Assembly (NCBI RefSeq): GCF_001421965.1
Contig: NZ_LMLP01000021.1
Coordinates: forward strand, 505,001 to 569,000
Length of the DNA: 64,000 nucleotides
Source of the DNA: Sphingomonas sp. Leaf67
Lineage (GTDB): Bacteria > Pseudomonadota > Alphaproteobacteria > Sphingomonadales > Sphingomonadaceae
Direction: 5' to 3'
The notes beneath the pieces are model-generated. The model was not told the DNA's origin. It did no database searches and was given only the letters and a program-made list of their open reading frames with translations. The position numbers and the translations under genes are program-made. Shown here one piece after another: positions 1-10,202 of this stretch. Numbering within the stretch: the first letter of the stretch is position 1; each line of letters begins with the position of its first letter.

Positions 1-51
1 TGGGCGACTGGCGCTTTACTTGGGGCGCACGGCGGGCGCAACACGCGCTCC

Positions 52-1083
52 ATGGCCGATGAACCGACGAATCGCCTCGCCTTCCGCCAGCAGGCGGCGT
101 TCTGCGCCGCGATGGCGGCACCGATCACCGCCCGCGTCTGCGACGCGCTCGCCACCGCGCTGGCTCGCGACGGCCGGACCGGGCGGCGCGTGCTCGACTG
201 GCCGGGCGATCCGATCCCCGACGCGCTGCCGCTGCGGCTGGTCGGGGGGCTGCATGCGCTGGCCCGGAGCGGCATCGATCGCGATCTGACCGCGCTGTTC
301 GCCGGTGCCGGCGAGCCGCAGGCGATCCTGCACCGGGCGCTGGACGACCATGACGCGATGCTGCTGCCATGGCTCGACGGCCCGCCGCAGACCAACGAGC
401 CGATGCGCTCGGGCGTGCTGATGGTTGGGCTGCTGGCAGTCGCGCGGCGGCACGGTCCCGTCCTCGACATTCTCGAAATCGGGTCGAGCGCCGGCCTCAA
501 CCTGCTGATCGATCGTTACCGCTTCGATCTGGGCGGGGTGCCGGTCGGCCGCGCCGACGCCCCGGTCGCGATCGTCCCCGATTGGCGCGGCACCCCGCCC
601 CCGGAGGTGCCGATCCGGATCGAACGGGTGCGCGGCGTCGATATCCAGCCGCTCGACGCCACCGACCCCGCGGTCGCGACCCGCCTGTCGGGCTATATCT
701 GGGCCGACCAGCCCGAACGGCAGGAACGGCTGGGGGCGGCGACCGCGATGCTGCGCGCGGACCCGGTCGATCTGGTCGCGGGCGATGCCGTCGGCTGGCT
801 GCGCGATCGCCTCGCCGAACCGCAGGCGACCGGCGTCACCCGCGTGCTGATGCACTCGGTCGTCTGGCAATATCTCGGCGACGACCGTCGTGCCGCGATA
901 CACCGCATGATGGCGGAAGCCGCCGATGCCGCCACCACCGACCGCCCGCTCGCCTGGGTCCGGATGGAGCCCGATCGCGTCCTGCAACGGCAGGAGCTGA
1001 TCGTGCAGAGCTGGCCCGGCCATGGCGAACCGCAGATGCTCGCCACCGCCCACGCCCATGGAGCGTGGATCGCTGCGACGTGA
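52..1083 (+). CDS. DUF2332 family protein
   Basis: A 343-residue soluble protein that resembles the DUF2332 family of unknown biochemical function. The middle carries ILEIGSSAGLNLL, which looks like the glycine-rich SAM-binding loop of class I methyltransferases, and a later segment reads MHSVVWQYL. No signal peptide or membrane segment is visible. The ATG at 52 lacks a clear Shine-Dalgarno site, so the start is the least certain part. The stop overlaps the GTG of thiL by four bases (GTGA), so the two are probably translationally coupled. This does not by itself suggest a thiamine role. Family call is fairly sure; function is unknown. Confidence 0.75.
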   Translation: MADEPTNRLAFRQQAAFCAAMAAPITARVCDALATALARDGRTGRRVLDWPGDPIPDALPLRLVGGLHALARSGIDRDLTALFAGAGEPQAILHRALDDHDAMLLPWLDGPPQTNEPMRSGVLMVGLLAVARRHGPVLDILEIGSSAGLNLLIDRYRFDLGGVPVGRADAPVAIVPDWRGTPPPEVPIRIERVRGVDIQPLDATDPAVATRLSGYIWADQPERQERLGAATAMLRADPVDLVAGDAVGWLRDRLAEPQATGVTRVLMHSVVWQYLGDDRRAAIHRMMAEAADAATTDRPLAWVRMEPDRVLQRQELIVQSWPGHGEPQMLATAHAHGAWIAAT

Positions 1084-1955
1084 CCGAGGCCGACTTCCTC
1101 GCCGCGCTGCGCACCCTGCCGCTCCACCCCGGCGCACACGGCCTGACCGACGACGCCGCGCACCTCGGCGACCTCGTCCTGACCAAGGACATGATCGTCG
1201 CGGGCGTCCATTTCCTTGCCAGCGATCCCCCCGCCGATATCGCGTGGAAACTGGTCGCAACCAACCTGTCGGACCTTGCCGCCAAAGGTGCGGTGCCGGT
1301 GGGGGTTATGCTGGGGGTTCCGATCGGCGACGATGCATGGGACCGCGCGTTCCTAGCCGGCCTCGACGACGTGCTCCGCGCCTTCGACTGCCCCCTGCTC
1401 GGCGGCGACACGGTGACGCTGCCCGCCGACAGCCCCCGCTTCCTGTCGCTGACCGCGCTCGGCCGTAGCGCCCGCGCCCCGCGTCGCGACGGCGCGAAGG
1501 CGGGCGATGCGCTCTGGGTAACCGGCACGATCGGCGATGCCGGCGCGGGCCTCGCCATCGCGCAAGGCGCGGCGGGGCCGGCCGCGCTGCTGAACCGCTA
1601 CCGCCGCCCGACCCCGCGCCTTGCCGAAGGACGGGCGCTGGCACCACTCGTCCACGCGATGATGGACGTGTCCGACGGCCTGCTGATCGACGCGACGCGC
1701 ATGGCGGCGGCAAGCGGACTGGCAGTGACGATCGATCTGGCGGCAGTGCCGCTGTCGCCCGACTTGCGGGCGTTCGGCCATGACGCGCTGACGGCAGCGA
1801 CGGCGGGCGACGATTACGAACTGCTTTTCGCCTGCAATACCACGCCGCCGGTAGCAGCGACCCGGATCGGGACATTCGCCGTCGGCACAGGCCTGTCACT
1901 GGTAGATGCAGGCCACCCCGTCCCTCTCCCCAATCGACTAGGCTACCAACACTAA
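1080..1955 (+). CDS. thiL: Thiamine-monophosphate kinase ThiL
   Basis: Phosphorylates thiamine monophosphate to thiamine pyrophosphate with ATP, the last step of cofactor synthesis. The 291-residue product shows the family landmarks in order: an N-terminal TDDAAHL acidic motif, KLVATNLSDLAAKGA, LLGGDT, MDVSDGLLIDA and GDDYELLF. The reading frame is open far upstream, but homology begins at the GTG at 1080, which overlaps the DUF2332 stop; I therefore use that start. It is slightly shorter than typical ThiL (about 310-330), and the N-terminal motif is degenerate (GLTDDAAHLG instead of the usual GIGDDAAVL-like form). A palindromic repeat follows the stop at once. Confidence 0.92.
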   Translation: MTEADFLAALRTLPLHPGAHGLTDDAAHLGDLVLTKDMIVAGVHFLASDPPADIAWKLVATNLSDLAAKGAVPVGVMLGVPIGDDAWDRAFLAGLDDVLRAFDCPLLGGDTVTLPADSPRFLSLTALGRSARAPRRDGAKAGDALWVTGTIGDAGAGLAIAQGAAGPAALLNRYRRPTPRLAEGRALAPLVHAMMDVSDGLLIDATRMAAASGLAVTIDLAAVPLSPDLRAFGHDALTAATAGDDYELLFACNTTPPVAATRIGTFAVGTGLSLVDAGHPVPLPNRLGYQH

Positions 1956-1957
1956 AT

Positions 1958-2073
1958 CCTCCCCGGCACGGGGAGGGGGACCAGCCGAAGGCTGGTGGAG
2001 GGGGGTGTCCCCGAACGATCCACCTGTGGAAGCCCCCCGCTGCGCGACGGTCCCCCTCCCCGGCACGGGGAGG
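1958..2073. repeat. Pair of CCTCCCC/GGGGAGG palindromic repeats
   Basis: Two identical 19-base palindromes (CCTCCCCGGCACGGGGAGG) at 1958-1976 and 2055-2073 bracket a shorter hairpin, ACCAGCC/GGCTGGT, at about 1981-1997. Related copies follow the FtsX-type gene (37780-37798) and recQ (49367-49385). The first copy starts three bases after the thiL stop, so it may act as a 3' hairpin or weak terminator. It is a dispersed intergenic repeat family of this genome. Confidence 0.8.
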
Positions 2074-2175
2074 AATTAACGGTTGCCTCCCCCGCCCATG
2101 CGCATAAGCTGCCCCGCTTCCAAGGGGTTCGACCCGACGAGACAGCCGGGCGGCCCCATGCAGGAGGGGTTGCGG

Positions 2176-4350
2176 ATGACGATAGTCTATCTGGCCATGG
2201 CGTGTGGTGCGCTGGCCGTGTTGTACGGTGTGTTCACGAGTATGCAGGTGCTGCGCGCCTCGCCGGGCGACGCGCGGATGCAGGATATCGCCGCCGCAAT
2301 CCAGGAAGGGGCGAAGGCCTATCTGGGTCGCCAGTATCGCACCATCGCCATCGTCGGCGTGATCGTCGCCATCATCCTGTTCCCCACGCTCGGGCCGCTG
2401 TCGACGGTCGGGTTCTTGATTGGCGCGATCCTGTCGGGCGTCGCGGGCTATGTCGGCATGGAAATTTCGGTCCGCGCCAACGTCCGTACCGCAGAGGCCG
2501 CGCGAGGCTCGCTGCAGGGCGGCCTCACCATGGCGTTCCGCTCGGGCGCGATCACCGGGATGCTGGTCGCCGGCCTCGGCCTGCTCGCGATCTCGGGCAT
2601 CTTCTGGTACCTCGTCGCCATCGCCGGCCACGGTCCGGGCGACCGCGAAGTCATCGAGGCGCTGACCGCGCTTGCCTTCGGCGCATCGCTGATCTCGATC
2701 TTCGCGCGGCTGGGCGGCGGCATCTTTACCAAGGCGGCCGATGTCGGCGCCGATCTGGTGGGCAAGGTCGAGGCGGGCATCCCGGAGGACGACCCCCGCA
2801 ACCCAGCCGTAATCGCCGATAACGTCGGCGACAATGTCGGCGACTGCGCCGGCATGGCCGCCGACCTGTTCGAAACCTATGTCGTCACCATCGGCCTGAC
2901 GATGGTGTCGATCGCGTTGCTGGTTCAGGCACCGCCCGCCGAACTGCTGCGGTTGATGGCGTTGCCGCTGATCGTCGGCGGGGTGTGTATCGTCACCTCG
3001 ATCCTCGGCACCTACATGGTCCGGCTGGGCAAGGGGCAGTCGATCATGGGCGCGCTGTACAAGGGGTTCTGGACCACCGCGCTGCTGGCGGTCCCCGCCA
3101 TCTGGTTCGCGGCCAGCTGGGCGCTGGGCGATCTCAACGCCGTGATCGGCGGCGCGGGCTTCCTCGATCCCGGCGGCGATACGCTGACCGTCGAGGGGGC
3201 GCTGGGGGCACAGGCCCCGGTCGCCGGACAAAGCTTTACCGGCATGGACCTGTTCTGGTGCATGATGATCGGCCTCGCCGTCACCGCCGCACTCGTGTGG
3301 ATCACCGAATATTACACCGGCACCGCCTATCGCCCGGTCAAGTCGATCGCGAAGGCCAGCGTCACCGGTCATGGCACCAACGTCATTCAGGGCCTCGCGA
3401 TCAGCCTCGAATCGACGGCATTGCCGACGCTGGTGATCGTGATCGCGGTGATCGCGTCCTACCAGCTGGCCGGCATCATCGGCGTCGCCTTTGCCGCGAC
3501 CGCGCTGCTGGCGCTCGCCGGTATGGTCGTCGCCCTCGATGCGTACGGCCCGGTGACCGACAATGCCGGCGGCATCGCCGAGATGGCCAACCTTCCGGAC
3601 GAGGTCCGCCGCCGCACCGACGCTCTCGACGCGGTCGGCAACACGACCAAGGCGGTGACGAAGGGCTATGCGATCGGCTCCGCCGCGCTCGCCGCGCTCG
3701 TCCTGTTCGGGGCCTACACCACCGACCTGAAGCTGTTCTTCCCCGACCTGACCGTCGATTTCTCGCTGTCCAACCCCTATGTCATCGTCGGGCTGCTGCT
3801 CGGCGCGCTGCTCCCCTATCTGTTCGGGGCGTTCGGCATGACCGCGGTCGGCCGCGCGGCGGGTTCGGTGGTCGAGGATGTCCGCGCGCAGTTCGCTGCC
3901 GATCCCGGTATCATGGCCGGCACAAGCCGTCCGAATTACGGCCGCACCGTCGATATCGTCACCCGCGCCGCGATCCGCGAGATGATTATCCCCTCGCTCC
4001 TCCCCGTCCTGTCCCCTGTCGCGGTCTATTACATCATGACGTGGGTCGCCGGACAGGCGCAGGGGTTCGCGGCCCTCGGCGCGATGCTGCTCGGCGTCAT
4101 CGTCTCCGGCCTGTTCGTCGCCATCTCGATGACCAGCGGCGGCGGCGCATGGGACAATGCCAAGAAATATATCGAGGACGGTAATTACGGCGGCAAGGGA
4201 TCGGAGGCGCACAAGGCGGCGGTGACCGGCGATACCGTCGGCGATCCGTACAAGGATACTGCCGGCCCGGCGGTCAATCCGATGATCAAGATCACCAACA
4301 TCGTCGCGCTGTTGCTGCTGGCGGCCCTTGCCGGACACACCGCCGGATAG
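2176..4350 (+). CDS. hppA: Membrane-bound proton-translocating pyrophosphatase
   Basis: Integral inner-membrane pump of 724 residues that couples pyrophosphate hydrolysis to proton export. It has the expected many hydrophobic helices. The substrate site is visible as [11 protein letters not shown], followed by the acidic [12 protein letters not shown] motif starting at D215. The segment GNTTKA, with K492, is the signature of the K+-independent subclass (K+-dependent enzymes have Ala there). I choose the ATG at 2176 because AGGAGG lies eight bases upstream at 2162-2167 and the product then begins with a transmembrane helix. The frame extends to 2083, but that extension is proline-rich and unlike the family. 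A repeat pair separates it from thiL; it is probably transcribed alone. Confidence 0.96.
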   Translation: MTIVYLAMACGALAVLYGVFTSMQVLRASPGDARMQDIAAAIQEGAKAYLGRQYRTIAIVGVIVAIILFPTLGPLSTVGFLIGAILSGVAGYVGMEISVRANVRTAEAARGSLQGGLTMAFRSGAITGMLVAGLGLLAISGIFWYLVAIAGHGPGDREVIEALTALAFGASLISIFARLGGGIFTKAADVGADLVGKVEAGIPEDDPRNPAVIADNVGDNVGDCAGMAADLFETYVVTIGLTMVSIALLVQAPPAELLRLMALPLIVGGVCIVTSILGTYMVRLGKGQSIMGALYKGFWTTALLAVPAIWFAASWALGDLNAVIGGAGFLDPGGDTLTVEGALGAQAPVAGQSFTGMDLFWCMMIGLAVTAALVWITEYYTGTAYRPVKSIAKASVTGHGTNVIQGLAISLESTALPTLVIVIAVIASYQLAGIIGVAFAATALLALAGMVVALDAYGPVTDNAGGIAEMANLPDEVRRRTDALDAVGNTTKAVTKGYAIGSAALAALVLFGAYTTDLKLFFPDLTVDFSLSNPYVIVGLLLGALLPYLFGAFGMTAVGRAAGSVVEDVRAQFAADPGIMAGTSRPNYGRTVDIVTRAAIREMIIPSLLPVLSPVAVYYIMTWVAGQAQGFAALGAMLLGVIVSGLFVAISMTSGGGAWDNAKKYIEDGNYGGKGSEAHKAAVTGDTVGDPYKDTAGPAVNPMIKITNIVALLLLAALAGHTAG

Positions 4351-4473
4351 GTTCCTTTGATCGATTGCGTCCCCCGTCCGCCGCGTTAGGATCGACGGCG
4401 GATGGGGGCGTCCAGTCTTGCCGGAACAGGTGCGCGGGGCGCGCATCCCGGCCGCCCCCGAACAGGGGGGTTC

Positions 4474-6429
4474 ATGCGGTTCGTTGCGGCCATCGGCCTT
4501 GTCCTTGCCACCGTCGCTCCGGCACAGACGCCGCCGCCTGCGGACAAATCCGCCAAGGTCGATGCGGCCAAGGTCGATCCCGCCACGCCGGTCCCGATCG
4601 AGGCGTTCGCCGAACTGCCATCGATCGAATCGCCCAAATTGTCGCCCGACGGTACCCGCGTCGTCGCCAAGAGCGCGATCGGCGGCAAACAGGTGCTGGT
4701 GCTGTCGCAGTTGAGCGGCGATGCCCGCAACGTCGGGCTGGGCACGCCCGAGGATACCGACATCAACTGGTGGCGCTGGGTCAATGACGACTGGCTGATC
4801 GTCGGGCTGGGTACGCAGCAACTGCTCTACGGCAACGAATATTACGTCACCCGCGTGCTGAGCGTGAAGGCCGATTTCAAGACGACCCGTCGGCTCGACT
4901 GGGATAAATCGGGCCTGCGCGCCGACGATGTGCTGTGGGTCGCGCATGACGGCAGCCCGCGCATCCTGCTGTCGCGCCAGACGGGGATCGAAAACGAATC
5001 CGACTTCAACCCGACCGTGTTCGAAGTCGACGTATCGACCGGCAAATCGCGCCGCGTCGCCGATGGCCGCCCCAACGTCTATAGCTGGTATGCCGACGGA
5101 CAGGGGCAGGTCCGTGCCGCCTATCAATATAACGACCAGTCGCGGCGCTCCGCGCTGCTGTACCGTGCGAACAATACCGAAAGCTTCCGTGTCATCGCCC
5201 GGCGCGAACGCAAGGACGACGACGGTCTGACCATCCCGATCACCTTCCGCACCGACGGCAGCGCGATCGCGCTGGACGACGAAGGCGGCTTCACCTCGGT
5301 CTATCAGGTATCGCTGCCCGACCTCGCGCTGGGGAAGAAACTTTATTCGCTCGAGGGGTACGACATCGACGGCATCATCGACAATGCCGACGAGAACGAC
5401 GTCGCCGGCGTGACCGTAACCGAACGCTACGGACGGACCACATGGTTCGACGAGAAGTTGAAGACACTGCAAACCGACATCAACGCCTCGATCGGCGACC
5501 GTCGCGCGCGGATCGTGTCGTGGGACCGCAAGCGCGACAAGTTCCTGGTGGAGGTCGCGGCAGCCTCCCAACCCGGCGGCCTGTATTACTGGGACAGCGC
5601 GTTCAGCCGGATGCAGCGTATCGCGTGGAACAGCAAGACGTTGCAGAGCCGCCGCCTCTCGCCGGTCGGCACCATCCGCTATGCCGCGCGCGACGGAACC
5701 TTGATCGAGGCGGTACTGACCATGCCGCGCCACCGGCTGAACCAGAAGAACCTGCCGCTGATCGTCCTGCCGCATGGTGGCCCCTCGGCCCGCGACAGCG
5801 AGGGCTGGGATTGGTGGACGCAATATCTGGCCGAGCTCGGCTATGTCGTGATCCAGCCCAATTATCGCGGATCGTCGGGCTATGGCACCGCCTTCGCCCG
5901 GAAGGGGGCCGGCGAATGGGGCCTGAAGATGCAGGACGATCTGAACGACGCGGTCACCCATCTGGCAAAGGAAGGGATCGCCGATCCCAAGCGCGCCTGC
6001 ATGGTCGGCGCGTCTTATGGCGGCTATGCGGCGATGCGCGCCGCCCAGCGCGACGGCAACTTGTACCGCTGCGCGATCAGCTATGCCGGCGTGTCCGATC
6101 TGGCGGCGCTGCGCCGCTATGACAGCCAGTTCCTGAACGGCCGCACCATCGGCGACTGGCTGCGCAGCCAGGCACCCGATTTCCAGACGGTCTCGCCCCG
6201 CTTCCACGCCGCCGACTTCTCGACGCCGATCCTGCTGATGCATGGCAAGGTCGACAAGCGCGTGCCGGTCGCACAGTCGCGGATGCTTGCCGCCGAACTG
6301 AAACGGGCGGGCAAATCCTATCGCTATGTCGAACAGCCGCTCGGCGACCATTTCTTCTCCCGTGGCGAGGACCGGCTGCAATTCCTGCAAGAGATGACCG
6401 CGTTCCTGAAGGAGCATAACCCGGCCTGA
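4474..6429 (+). CDS. Secreted S9 family peptidase (prolyl oligopeptidase-like)
   Basis: A 651-residue serine peptidase with a signal peptide ([18 protein letters not shown]), so periplasmic or secreted. Residues about 45-400 form a beta-propeller-like region; the C-terminal alpha/beta-hydrolase domain carries the triad S514 (GASYGG), D594 (HGKVDKR) and H626 (GDHFF). Start at 4474 is preceded by a G-rich ribosome site and gives a clean signal peptide; an in-frame ATG at 4402 would bury it. Such enzymes cleave small peptides, often near proline or with broader acyl-aminoacyl specificity; the substrate cannot be read here. It is flanked by its own gaps and looks monocistronic. Confidence 0.88.
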   Translation: MRFVAAIGLVLATVAPAQTPPPADKSAKVDAAKVDPATPVPIEAFAELPSIESPKLSPDGTRVVAKSAIGGKQVLVLSQLSGDARNVGLGTPEDTDINWWRWVNDDWLIVGLGTQQLLYGNEYYVTRVLSVKADFKTTRRLDWDKSGLRADDVLWVAHDGSPRILLSRQTGIENESDFNPTVFEVDVSTGKSRRVADGRPNVYSWYADGQGQVRAAYQYNDQSRRSALLYRANNTESFRVIARRERKDDDGLTIPITFRTDGSAIALDDEGGFTSVYQVSLPDLALGKKLYSLEGYDIDGIIDNADENDVAGVTVTERYGRTTWFDEKLKTLQTDINASIGDRRARIVSWDRKRDKFLVEVAAASQPGGLYYWDSAFSRMQRIAWNSKTLQSRRLSPVGTIRYAARDGTLIEAVLTMPRHRLNQKNLPLIVLPHGGPSARDSEGWDWWTQYLAELGYVVIQPNYRGSSGYGTAFARKGAGEWGLKMQDDLNDAVTHLAKEGIADPKRACMVGASYGGYAAMRAAQRDGNLYRCAISYAGVSDLAALRRYDSQFLNGRTIGDWLRSQAPDFQTVSPRFHAADFSTPILLMHGKVDKRVPVAQSRMLAAELKRAGKSYRYVEQPLGDHFFSRGEDRLQFLQEMTAFLKEHNPA

Positions 6430-6449
6430 CCGGGCAATCCCCCACCTAC

Positions 6450-6480
6450 CGTCACCCGAAGGCTAGACCCGGGGGTGACG
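6450..6480. repeat. Inverted repeat between S9 peptidase and infA
   Basis: CGTCACCC at 6450-6457 is matched by GGGTGACG at 6473-6480, giving an 8-bp stem 21 bases after the peptidase stop. No T-tract follows. It may act as a 3' hairpin; the remainder of the gap to 6656 should hold the infA promoter but I see no convincing boxes. Confidence 0.4.
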
Positions 6481-6656
6481 TGCGAGTGCGGACCACCCGC
6501 ACCTTGCGCCCGCCCGGCACCGCGCCTATTTTCGTCCAAACTACGACGACCGGCCGTGTCAGCCACGGGTCCGGCCGTTCGCGCTTTCCTTTTTTATGGT
6601 TTGCGCCTATGGGGACCCGCCCGGTTCCGGTGCGCCCTTATTCACGAGGTATTTGT

Positions 6657-6875
6657 TTGGCGAAGGAAGAACTTCTCGAAATGCGCGGCCAGGTGGTCGA
6701 ATTGCTGCCCAACGCGATGTTCCGCGTCCGGCTCGAGAACGATCACGAAATCCTCGGACACACTGCCGGCAAGATGCGCAAGAACCGCATCCGCGTGCTG
6801 GTCGGTGACGAAGTGCTGGTCGAACTGACCCCGTATGACCTGACCAAGGGTCGCATTACCTACCGCTTCAAGTAA
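6657..6875 (+). CDS. infA: Translation initiation factor IF-1
   Basis: 72-residue S1/OB-fold protein that binds the ribosomal A site during initiation. The translation from [20 protein letters not shown] through [14 protein letters not shown] to the C-terminal [15 protein letters not shown] is full length and highly conserved. The start is a TTG at 6657: homology begins exactly there, and GAGG at 6646-6649 sits seven bases upstream. Upstream in-frame codons encode unrelated residues. maf follows after 29 bases, so infA, maf, the RNase E/G-like gene and yacG probably form one transcription unit. Confidence 0.96.
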   Translation: MAKEELLEMRGQVVELLPNAMFRVRLENDHEILGHTAGKMRKNRIRVLVGDEVLVELTPYDLTKGRITYRFK

Positions 6876-6904
6876 GCGGACCCCGCGTGACCGGACCTGC
6901 GGCC

Positions 6905-7474
6905 ATGCGCCTGATTCTCGCCTCGACCTCGCCCCGCCGCCGCGACCTGCTGGCGCGGATCGGCGCGGTGCCCGATCGCGTCGAGGCACCCGATATCGAT
7001 GAAACCCCGCTGAAAGGCGAATTGCCGCGTCCCTATGCGCTGCGCCTTGCCGAGGCGAAGGCGCGCGCGATCGGTCCGGTCGAGGGTGCGGTGGTGCTGG
7101 CCGGCGACACGACGATCGCGCTCGGTCGCCGCATCCTGCCCCCCGCCACCAGCGAGGACGTGCAGCGCGAGCTGCTCGGTCTGCTGTCGGGGCGTCGCCA
7201 TCACTGCCTGTCGGCGGTATGCGTGCTGATGCCCGACGGACAGGCGCGCATTCGCATCGCCGATACGATCGTCGCCTTCAAGCGGCTCGAACCGCGCGAG
7301 ATCGACGCGTACATCGCGTGCGGCGAAGGGTTGGGCAAGGCTGGCGGCTATGCGATTCAGGGGCGCGCGGAAGCTTTCGTGCGTTTCCTTTCCGGCAGCC
7401 ATTCGGGCGTGATTGGCCTGCCGCTGTTCGATACCCGCGCGCTGCTCGAAACCGCCGGCGTTGCGCTTGGCTGA
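6905..7474 (+). CDS. maf: Maf family nucleotide pyrophosphatase
   Basis: A 189-residue Maf/HAM1-superfamily protein, which hydrolyses non-canonical nucleoside triphosphates and has been linked to septum control. It opens with LILASTSPRRRDLLARIG (the S-x-S-P-R-R motif) and contains VVLAGDTTIAL and AGGYAIQGRAEAFV. I use the ATG at 6905, where family homology starts; a GTG at 6887 would add six residues. The 3' end overlaps the TTG of the RNase E/G-like gene by eight bases. Confidence 0.93.
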   Translation: MRLILASTSPRRRDLLARIGAVPDRVEAPDIDETPLKGELPRPYALRLAEAKARAIGPVEGAVVLAGDTTIALGRRILPPATSEDVQRELLGLLSGRRHHCLSAVCVLMPDGQARIRIADTIVAFKRLEPREIDAYIACGEGLGKAGGYAIQGRAEAFVRFLSGSHSGVIGLPLFDTRALLETAGVALG

Positions 7475-8441
7475 CTGGATCGTCGAGCGCGGCATCGGCG
7501 AAGTCCGCGCCGCGCGTATCGTCGACGGCGACATTGTCGAGGCCCGGATCGAACCCGACGACGCGTTGCGCGCGGGCACGATCGTCGCCGCCCGGCTGGT
7601 CCGCCGCCTGCCCGTCCGTAACGAGGGCATCGTCGCGTGGGACGATGGCGAGGCGCTGTTGAGACCCCTGCCCCGTACGGTCACCGAAGGCGCGACCTTG
7701 CTGGTCGAGATCACCCGCCCGGCCCTGTCCGAACCCGGCAAGCCCAAGCGCGCCCGCGCCCGTCCCGCCGCGCCCGACGCGCAACCGTGCGACGGTCCTT
7801 CGATCGCGGACCTGCCCGGCGCGCGCCTTGTCGGACCGTTCGATCGCGATCTTCTGGGTGATGCCGGCTGGCCGCTGCTGATCGAGGAAGCGACCACCGG
7901 GCACGTCGCCTTTCCCGGCGGTGCGCTGTCGATCGCGCTGACCCCGGCGATGACGCTGATCGATATCGACGGCGACCTCGCCCCCGCAGCGCTCGCCATC
8001 GCCGGTGCGCGGGCGGCGGCAGCGGCGATCGCCCGGCTCGATATCGCCGGGTCGATCGGCATCGACCTGCCGACGGTGAACGATAAGGCCGTCCGGCAGG
8101 CGACTGCCGAAGCGGTCGATGCCATCCTGCCGCAACCGTTCGAGCGCACCGCCGTCAACGGCTTCGGCTTCCTGCAGATCGTGCGGCGGCGGTCGCGTGC
8201 ATCGCTCCCCGAACTGTTCGCCCATGTGCCTGCCCATGCCCGCGCGCTCCTGCGACAGGCGGAGCGCACCGGCGGCAGCGGCGAACGGACGCTGGCCGCG
8301 CATCCCGCTGTCATCGCGGCCGTCGCCGCCCGGCCGGACTGGATCGCGGCGGTCGAACGCACGCTCGGCGCATCGCTCGCCTTGCGGGCGGAGAGCGGCC
8401 TCGCCATATCCGCGGGCCATGTCCAGGCCCGCTTCCCGTAA
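7467..8441 (+). CDS. Short ribonuclease E/G-like protein
   Basis: A 324-residue protein that reads as a compact, diverged member of the RNase E/G group. The N-terminus (ADWIVERGIGEVRAARIVDG) resembles the RNase E/G S1-domain edge, and the middle has the acidic segment LIDIDGDLAPAALAIAGARA and SIGIDLPTVNDK, at the place of the catalytic aspartate region. It is much shorter than RNase E or G, with no scaffold tail. The start is uncertain: TTG at 7467 and TTG at 7461 both overlap the maf end. Position between maf and yacG is the usual one in sphingomonads, supporting the call. Activity is inferred. Confidence 0.75.
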   Translation: MADWIVERGIGEVRAARIVDGDIVEARIEPDDALRAGTIVAARLVRRLPVRNEGIVAWDDGEALLRPLPRTVTEGATLLVEITRPALSEPGKPKRARARPAAPDAQPCDGPSIADLPGARLVGPFDRDLLGDAGWPLLIEEATTGHVAFPGGALSIALTPAMTLIDIDGDLAPAALAIAGARAAAAAIARLDIAGSIGIDLPTVNDKAVRQATAEAVDAILPQPFERTAVNGFGFLQIVRRRSRASLPELFAHVPAHARALLRQAERTGGSGERTLAAHPAVIAAVAARPDWIAAVERTLGASLALRAESGLAISAGHVQARFP

Positions 8442-8619
8442 CCGCTGCCCACTGTGTTCGGCTCCGACCGATCCGGCCTTCCGTCCATTTTGCAGCCGCG
8501 GCTGTCGCGACCGCGACATGCTGAACTGGATGGGCGAAGGGTATCGGATCGCCGGTCCCGCCGCATCTTCCGACGAAAAATCGGAAACCGGGCTGGACAG
8601 CGACGATTCGCGCGGCTAA
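8419..8619 (+). CDS. yacG: DNA gyrase inhibitor YacG
   Basis: A 66-residue zinc protein with the family pattern CPLC, then PFCSRGCRDRDMLNWMGEGY: four cysteines binding one zinc followed by the D-x3-W-x3-Y block. YacG of E. coli binds GyrB and blocks DNA binding. The tail is acidic and likely disordered. The ATG at 8419 lies inside the end of the RNase E/G-like gene (23-base overlap), so translation is probably coupled. Confidence 0.93.
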   Translation: MSRPASRNRCPLCSAPTDPAFRPFCSRGCRDRDMLNWMGEGYRIAGPAASSDEKSETGLDSDDSRG

Positions 8620-8648
8620 CAGGCCGGCTCTTCCGGTCACCCGGACAG

Positions 8649-8724
8649 GCCCAGGTAGCTCAGTTGGTAGAGCATGCGATTGAAAATCGCAGTGTCGGCG
8701 GTTCGATCCCGTCCCTGGGCACCA
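8649..8724 (+). tRNA. tRNA-Phe (anticodon GAA)
   Basis: 76 bases fold as a full cloverleaf: acceptor GCCCAGG/CCTGGGC, D arm TAGCTCAGTTGGTAGAGCA, anticodon arm TGCGA-TTGAAAA-TCGCA with GAA, and T arm GGCGGTTCGATCCCGTC. Discriminator A at 8721 and an encoded CCA at 8722-8724 complete it. It lies 29 bases after yacG. Confidence 0.98.
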
Positions 8725-9020
8725 CGCCTCATACATCGTCGTTCTGAACGGTAGAGCCGGGACAAGCACCACCCGCGAACGCCGGGTGTAGCTCCGTGAG
8801 CGACGTCCCGCGTTCCTGACATGCTCGGACCCGTGCGTCGCCGTCCGGCAGGCTGCCGATACCACCCGCTGAACCGTGCATTCCGCGTAACCGGCCTCGC
8901 CGCGTGCAATGACAAGGATGCCAGCGCTATCCGTAACCAGGGCTGACGGTGATCGCGATCCCCGCTAGATTGAGCGTCGACCGACTTCCCCTGCCGATAC
9001 CGGCATTTCGACTGGAGACC
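8725..9020. other. Intergenic gap, 296 bases
   Basis: No convincing gene on either strand. In-frame upstream codons of the M24 peptidase run through the last 70 bases, but the ribosome site at about 9012-9018 points to a start at 9021. I see no second tRNA or clear operator here. Confidence 0.5.
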
Positions 9021-10202
9021 ATGATGACCATCGGCGGATCGACCCCGGCCACGGAACTCGCCGCGATTCGATCGGTCGCCCCCGCCCCGGCGATTACCGC
9101 CACCGAACGCGCCGAACGGATCGAGCGCGCGCGCGCCCGGACGGCCGAGGCCGGTGCCGACGCGCTGCTCGTCCATACCGGGGCCTCGCTCGACTATTTC
9201 ACCGGCATTCCATGGGGTGCCAGCGAGCGCATGGTCGCGTTGCTCCTGCCCGTTGCCGGCACCCCGCGCATCGTCTGCCCGGCGTTCGAGCGCGGTACGC
9301 TGGAGGCCGACCTGACCATCGCCGCCGACCTGCTGCTATGGGAAGAGGATCAGGACCCGACCGCGCTGGTCAAGGACGCGCTGCCCGCCGGGGCCACCCT
9401 CGCCATCGACCCGGTGCTCCCCTTCGCCTGGGGGCAGAAGCTGGCCCGTCACGGCCTGACGCTGACCGACGGCGCGCCCGCGATCGACGGCTGTCGCATG
9501 GTCAAGTCGCCCGCCGAACTTGCGCTGCTGCAAAGTGCCAAGGACATGACGCTGGCGGTACAGGCCGCCGCCGCCCGCATCCTGCGTCCTGGCATCCTCG
9601 CCAGCGAGGTCGTCCGCTTCGTCGACGAAGCCCATCGCGCGATCGGTGGCGGCGCTTCCTATTTCTGCATCGTCCAGTTCGGCCGCGCCACCGCCTTTCC
9701 CCACGGCCTGCCCGGCGACCGCGCACTGAACGAAGGCGAACTGGTGCTCATCGACACCGGCTGTCGCGTCGGCGGCTATCACAGCGACATCACCCGCACC
9801 TATGCTTTCGGCCCGGTCGGTGACGACGTCCGCGCGATCTGGGACATCGAACATGCCGCGCAGGCCGCTGCCTTCGCCGCCGCCGCGCCGGGTGTGCCGG
9901 CGCAAGCCGTCGATGCCGCCGCCCGTGCGCTGCTGGTGCGGGAGGGCCTCGGCCCCGATTACCGCCTGCCCGGCCTGCCGCATCGCACCGGGCACGGCAT
10001 CGGCCTGTCGATCCACGAACCCGCCTATCTGGTGCGCGGCGACCCGACGCTGCTGGCGCCGGGCATGTGTTTTTCGAACGAACCGATGATCGTCGTTCCC
10101 GACCGTTTCGGCATCCGGCTGGAAGATCATTTTCACGTCACCGACACCGGCGCGGCATGGTTCACCGAACCGCAGCCGTCGATCGACCGCCCGTTCGGAT
10201 GA
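9021..10202 (+). CDS. M24 family metallopeptidase (Xaa-Pro peptidase type)
   Basis: A 393-residue cytosolic protein of the pita-bread fold. The N-terminal domain (about 30-165) is the creatinase/prolidase-type lobe; the C-terminal domain has all five dimetal ligands: D245 (LIDTG), D256 (SDITRT), H325 (RTGHGIG), E354 (SNEPM) and E368 (RLEDHF). Members cleave X-Pro bonds; some relatives hydrolyse creatine or other C-N bonds. Start at ATG 9021, after a CTGGAGA ribosome site. It is coupled by an ATGA overlap to the zinc-protease-like gene. A role in finishing proline- or hydroxyproline-rich peptides would fit the genes downstream; this is inference. Confidence 0.88.
   Translation: MMTIGGSTPATELAAIRSVAPAPAITATERAERIERARARTAEAGADALLVHTGASLDYFTGIPWGASERMVALLLPVAGTPRIVCPAFERGTLEADLTIAADLLLWEEDQDPTALVKDALPAGATLAIDPVLPFAWGQKLARHGLTLTDGAPAIDGCRMVKSPAELALLQSAKDMTLAVQAAAARILRPGILASEVVRFVDEAHRAIGGGASYFCIVQFGRATAFPHGLPGDRALNEGELVLIDTGCRVGGYHSDITRTYAFGPVGDDVRAIWDIEHAAQAAAFAAAAPGVPAQAVDAAARALLVREGLGPDYRLPGLPHRTGHGIGLSIHEPAYLVRGDPTLLAPGMCFSNEPMIVVPDRFGIRLEDHFHVTDTGAAWFTEPQPSIDRPFG

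Noticed and set aside
1958..2073. Possible CRISPR-like repeat pair
   Set aside because: Only two copies, palindromic throughout, with no array of spacers and no cas genes.
1306..6417. Minus-strand open frame of 1703 codons
   Set aside because: It mirrors thiL, hppA and the S9 peptidase, is full of His/Arg/Asp low-complexity typical of the complement of GC-rich genes, and has no domain.
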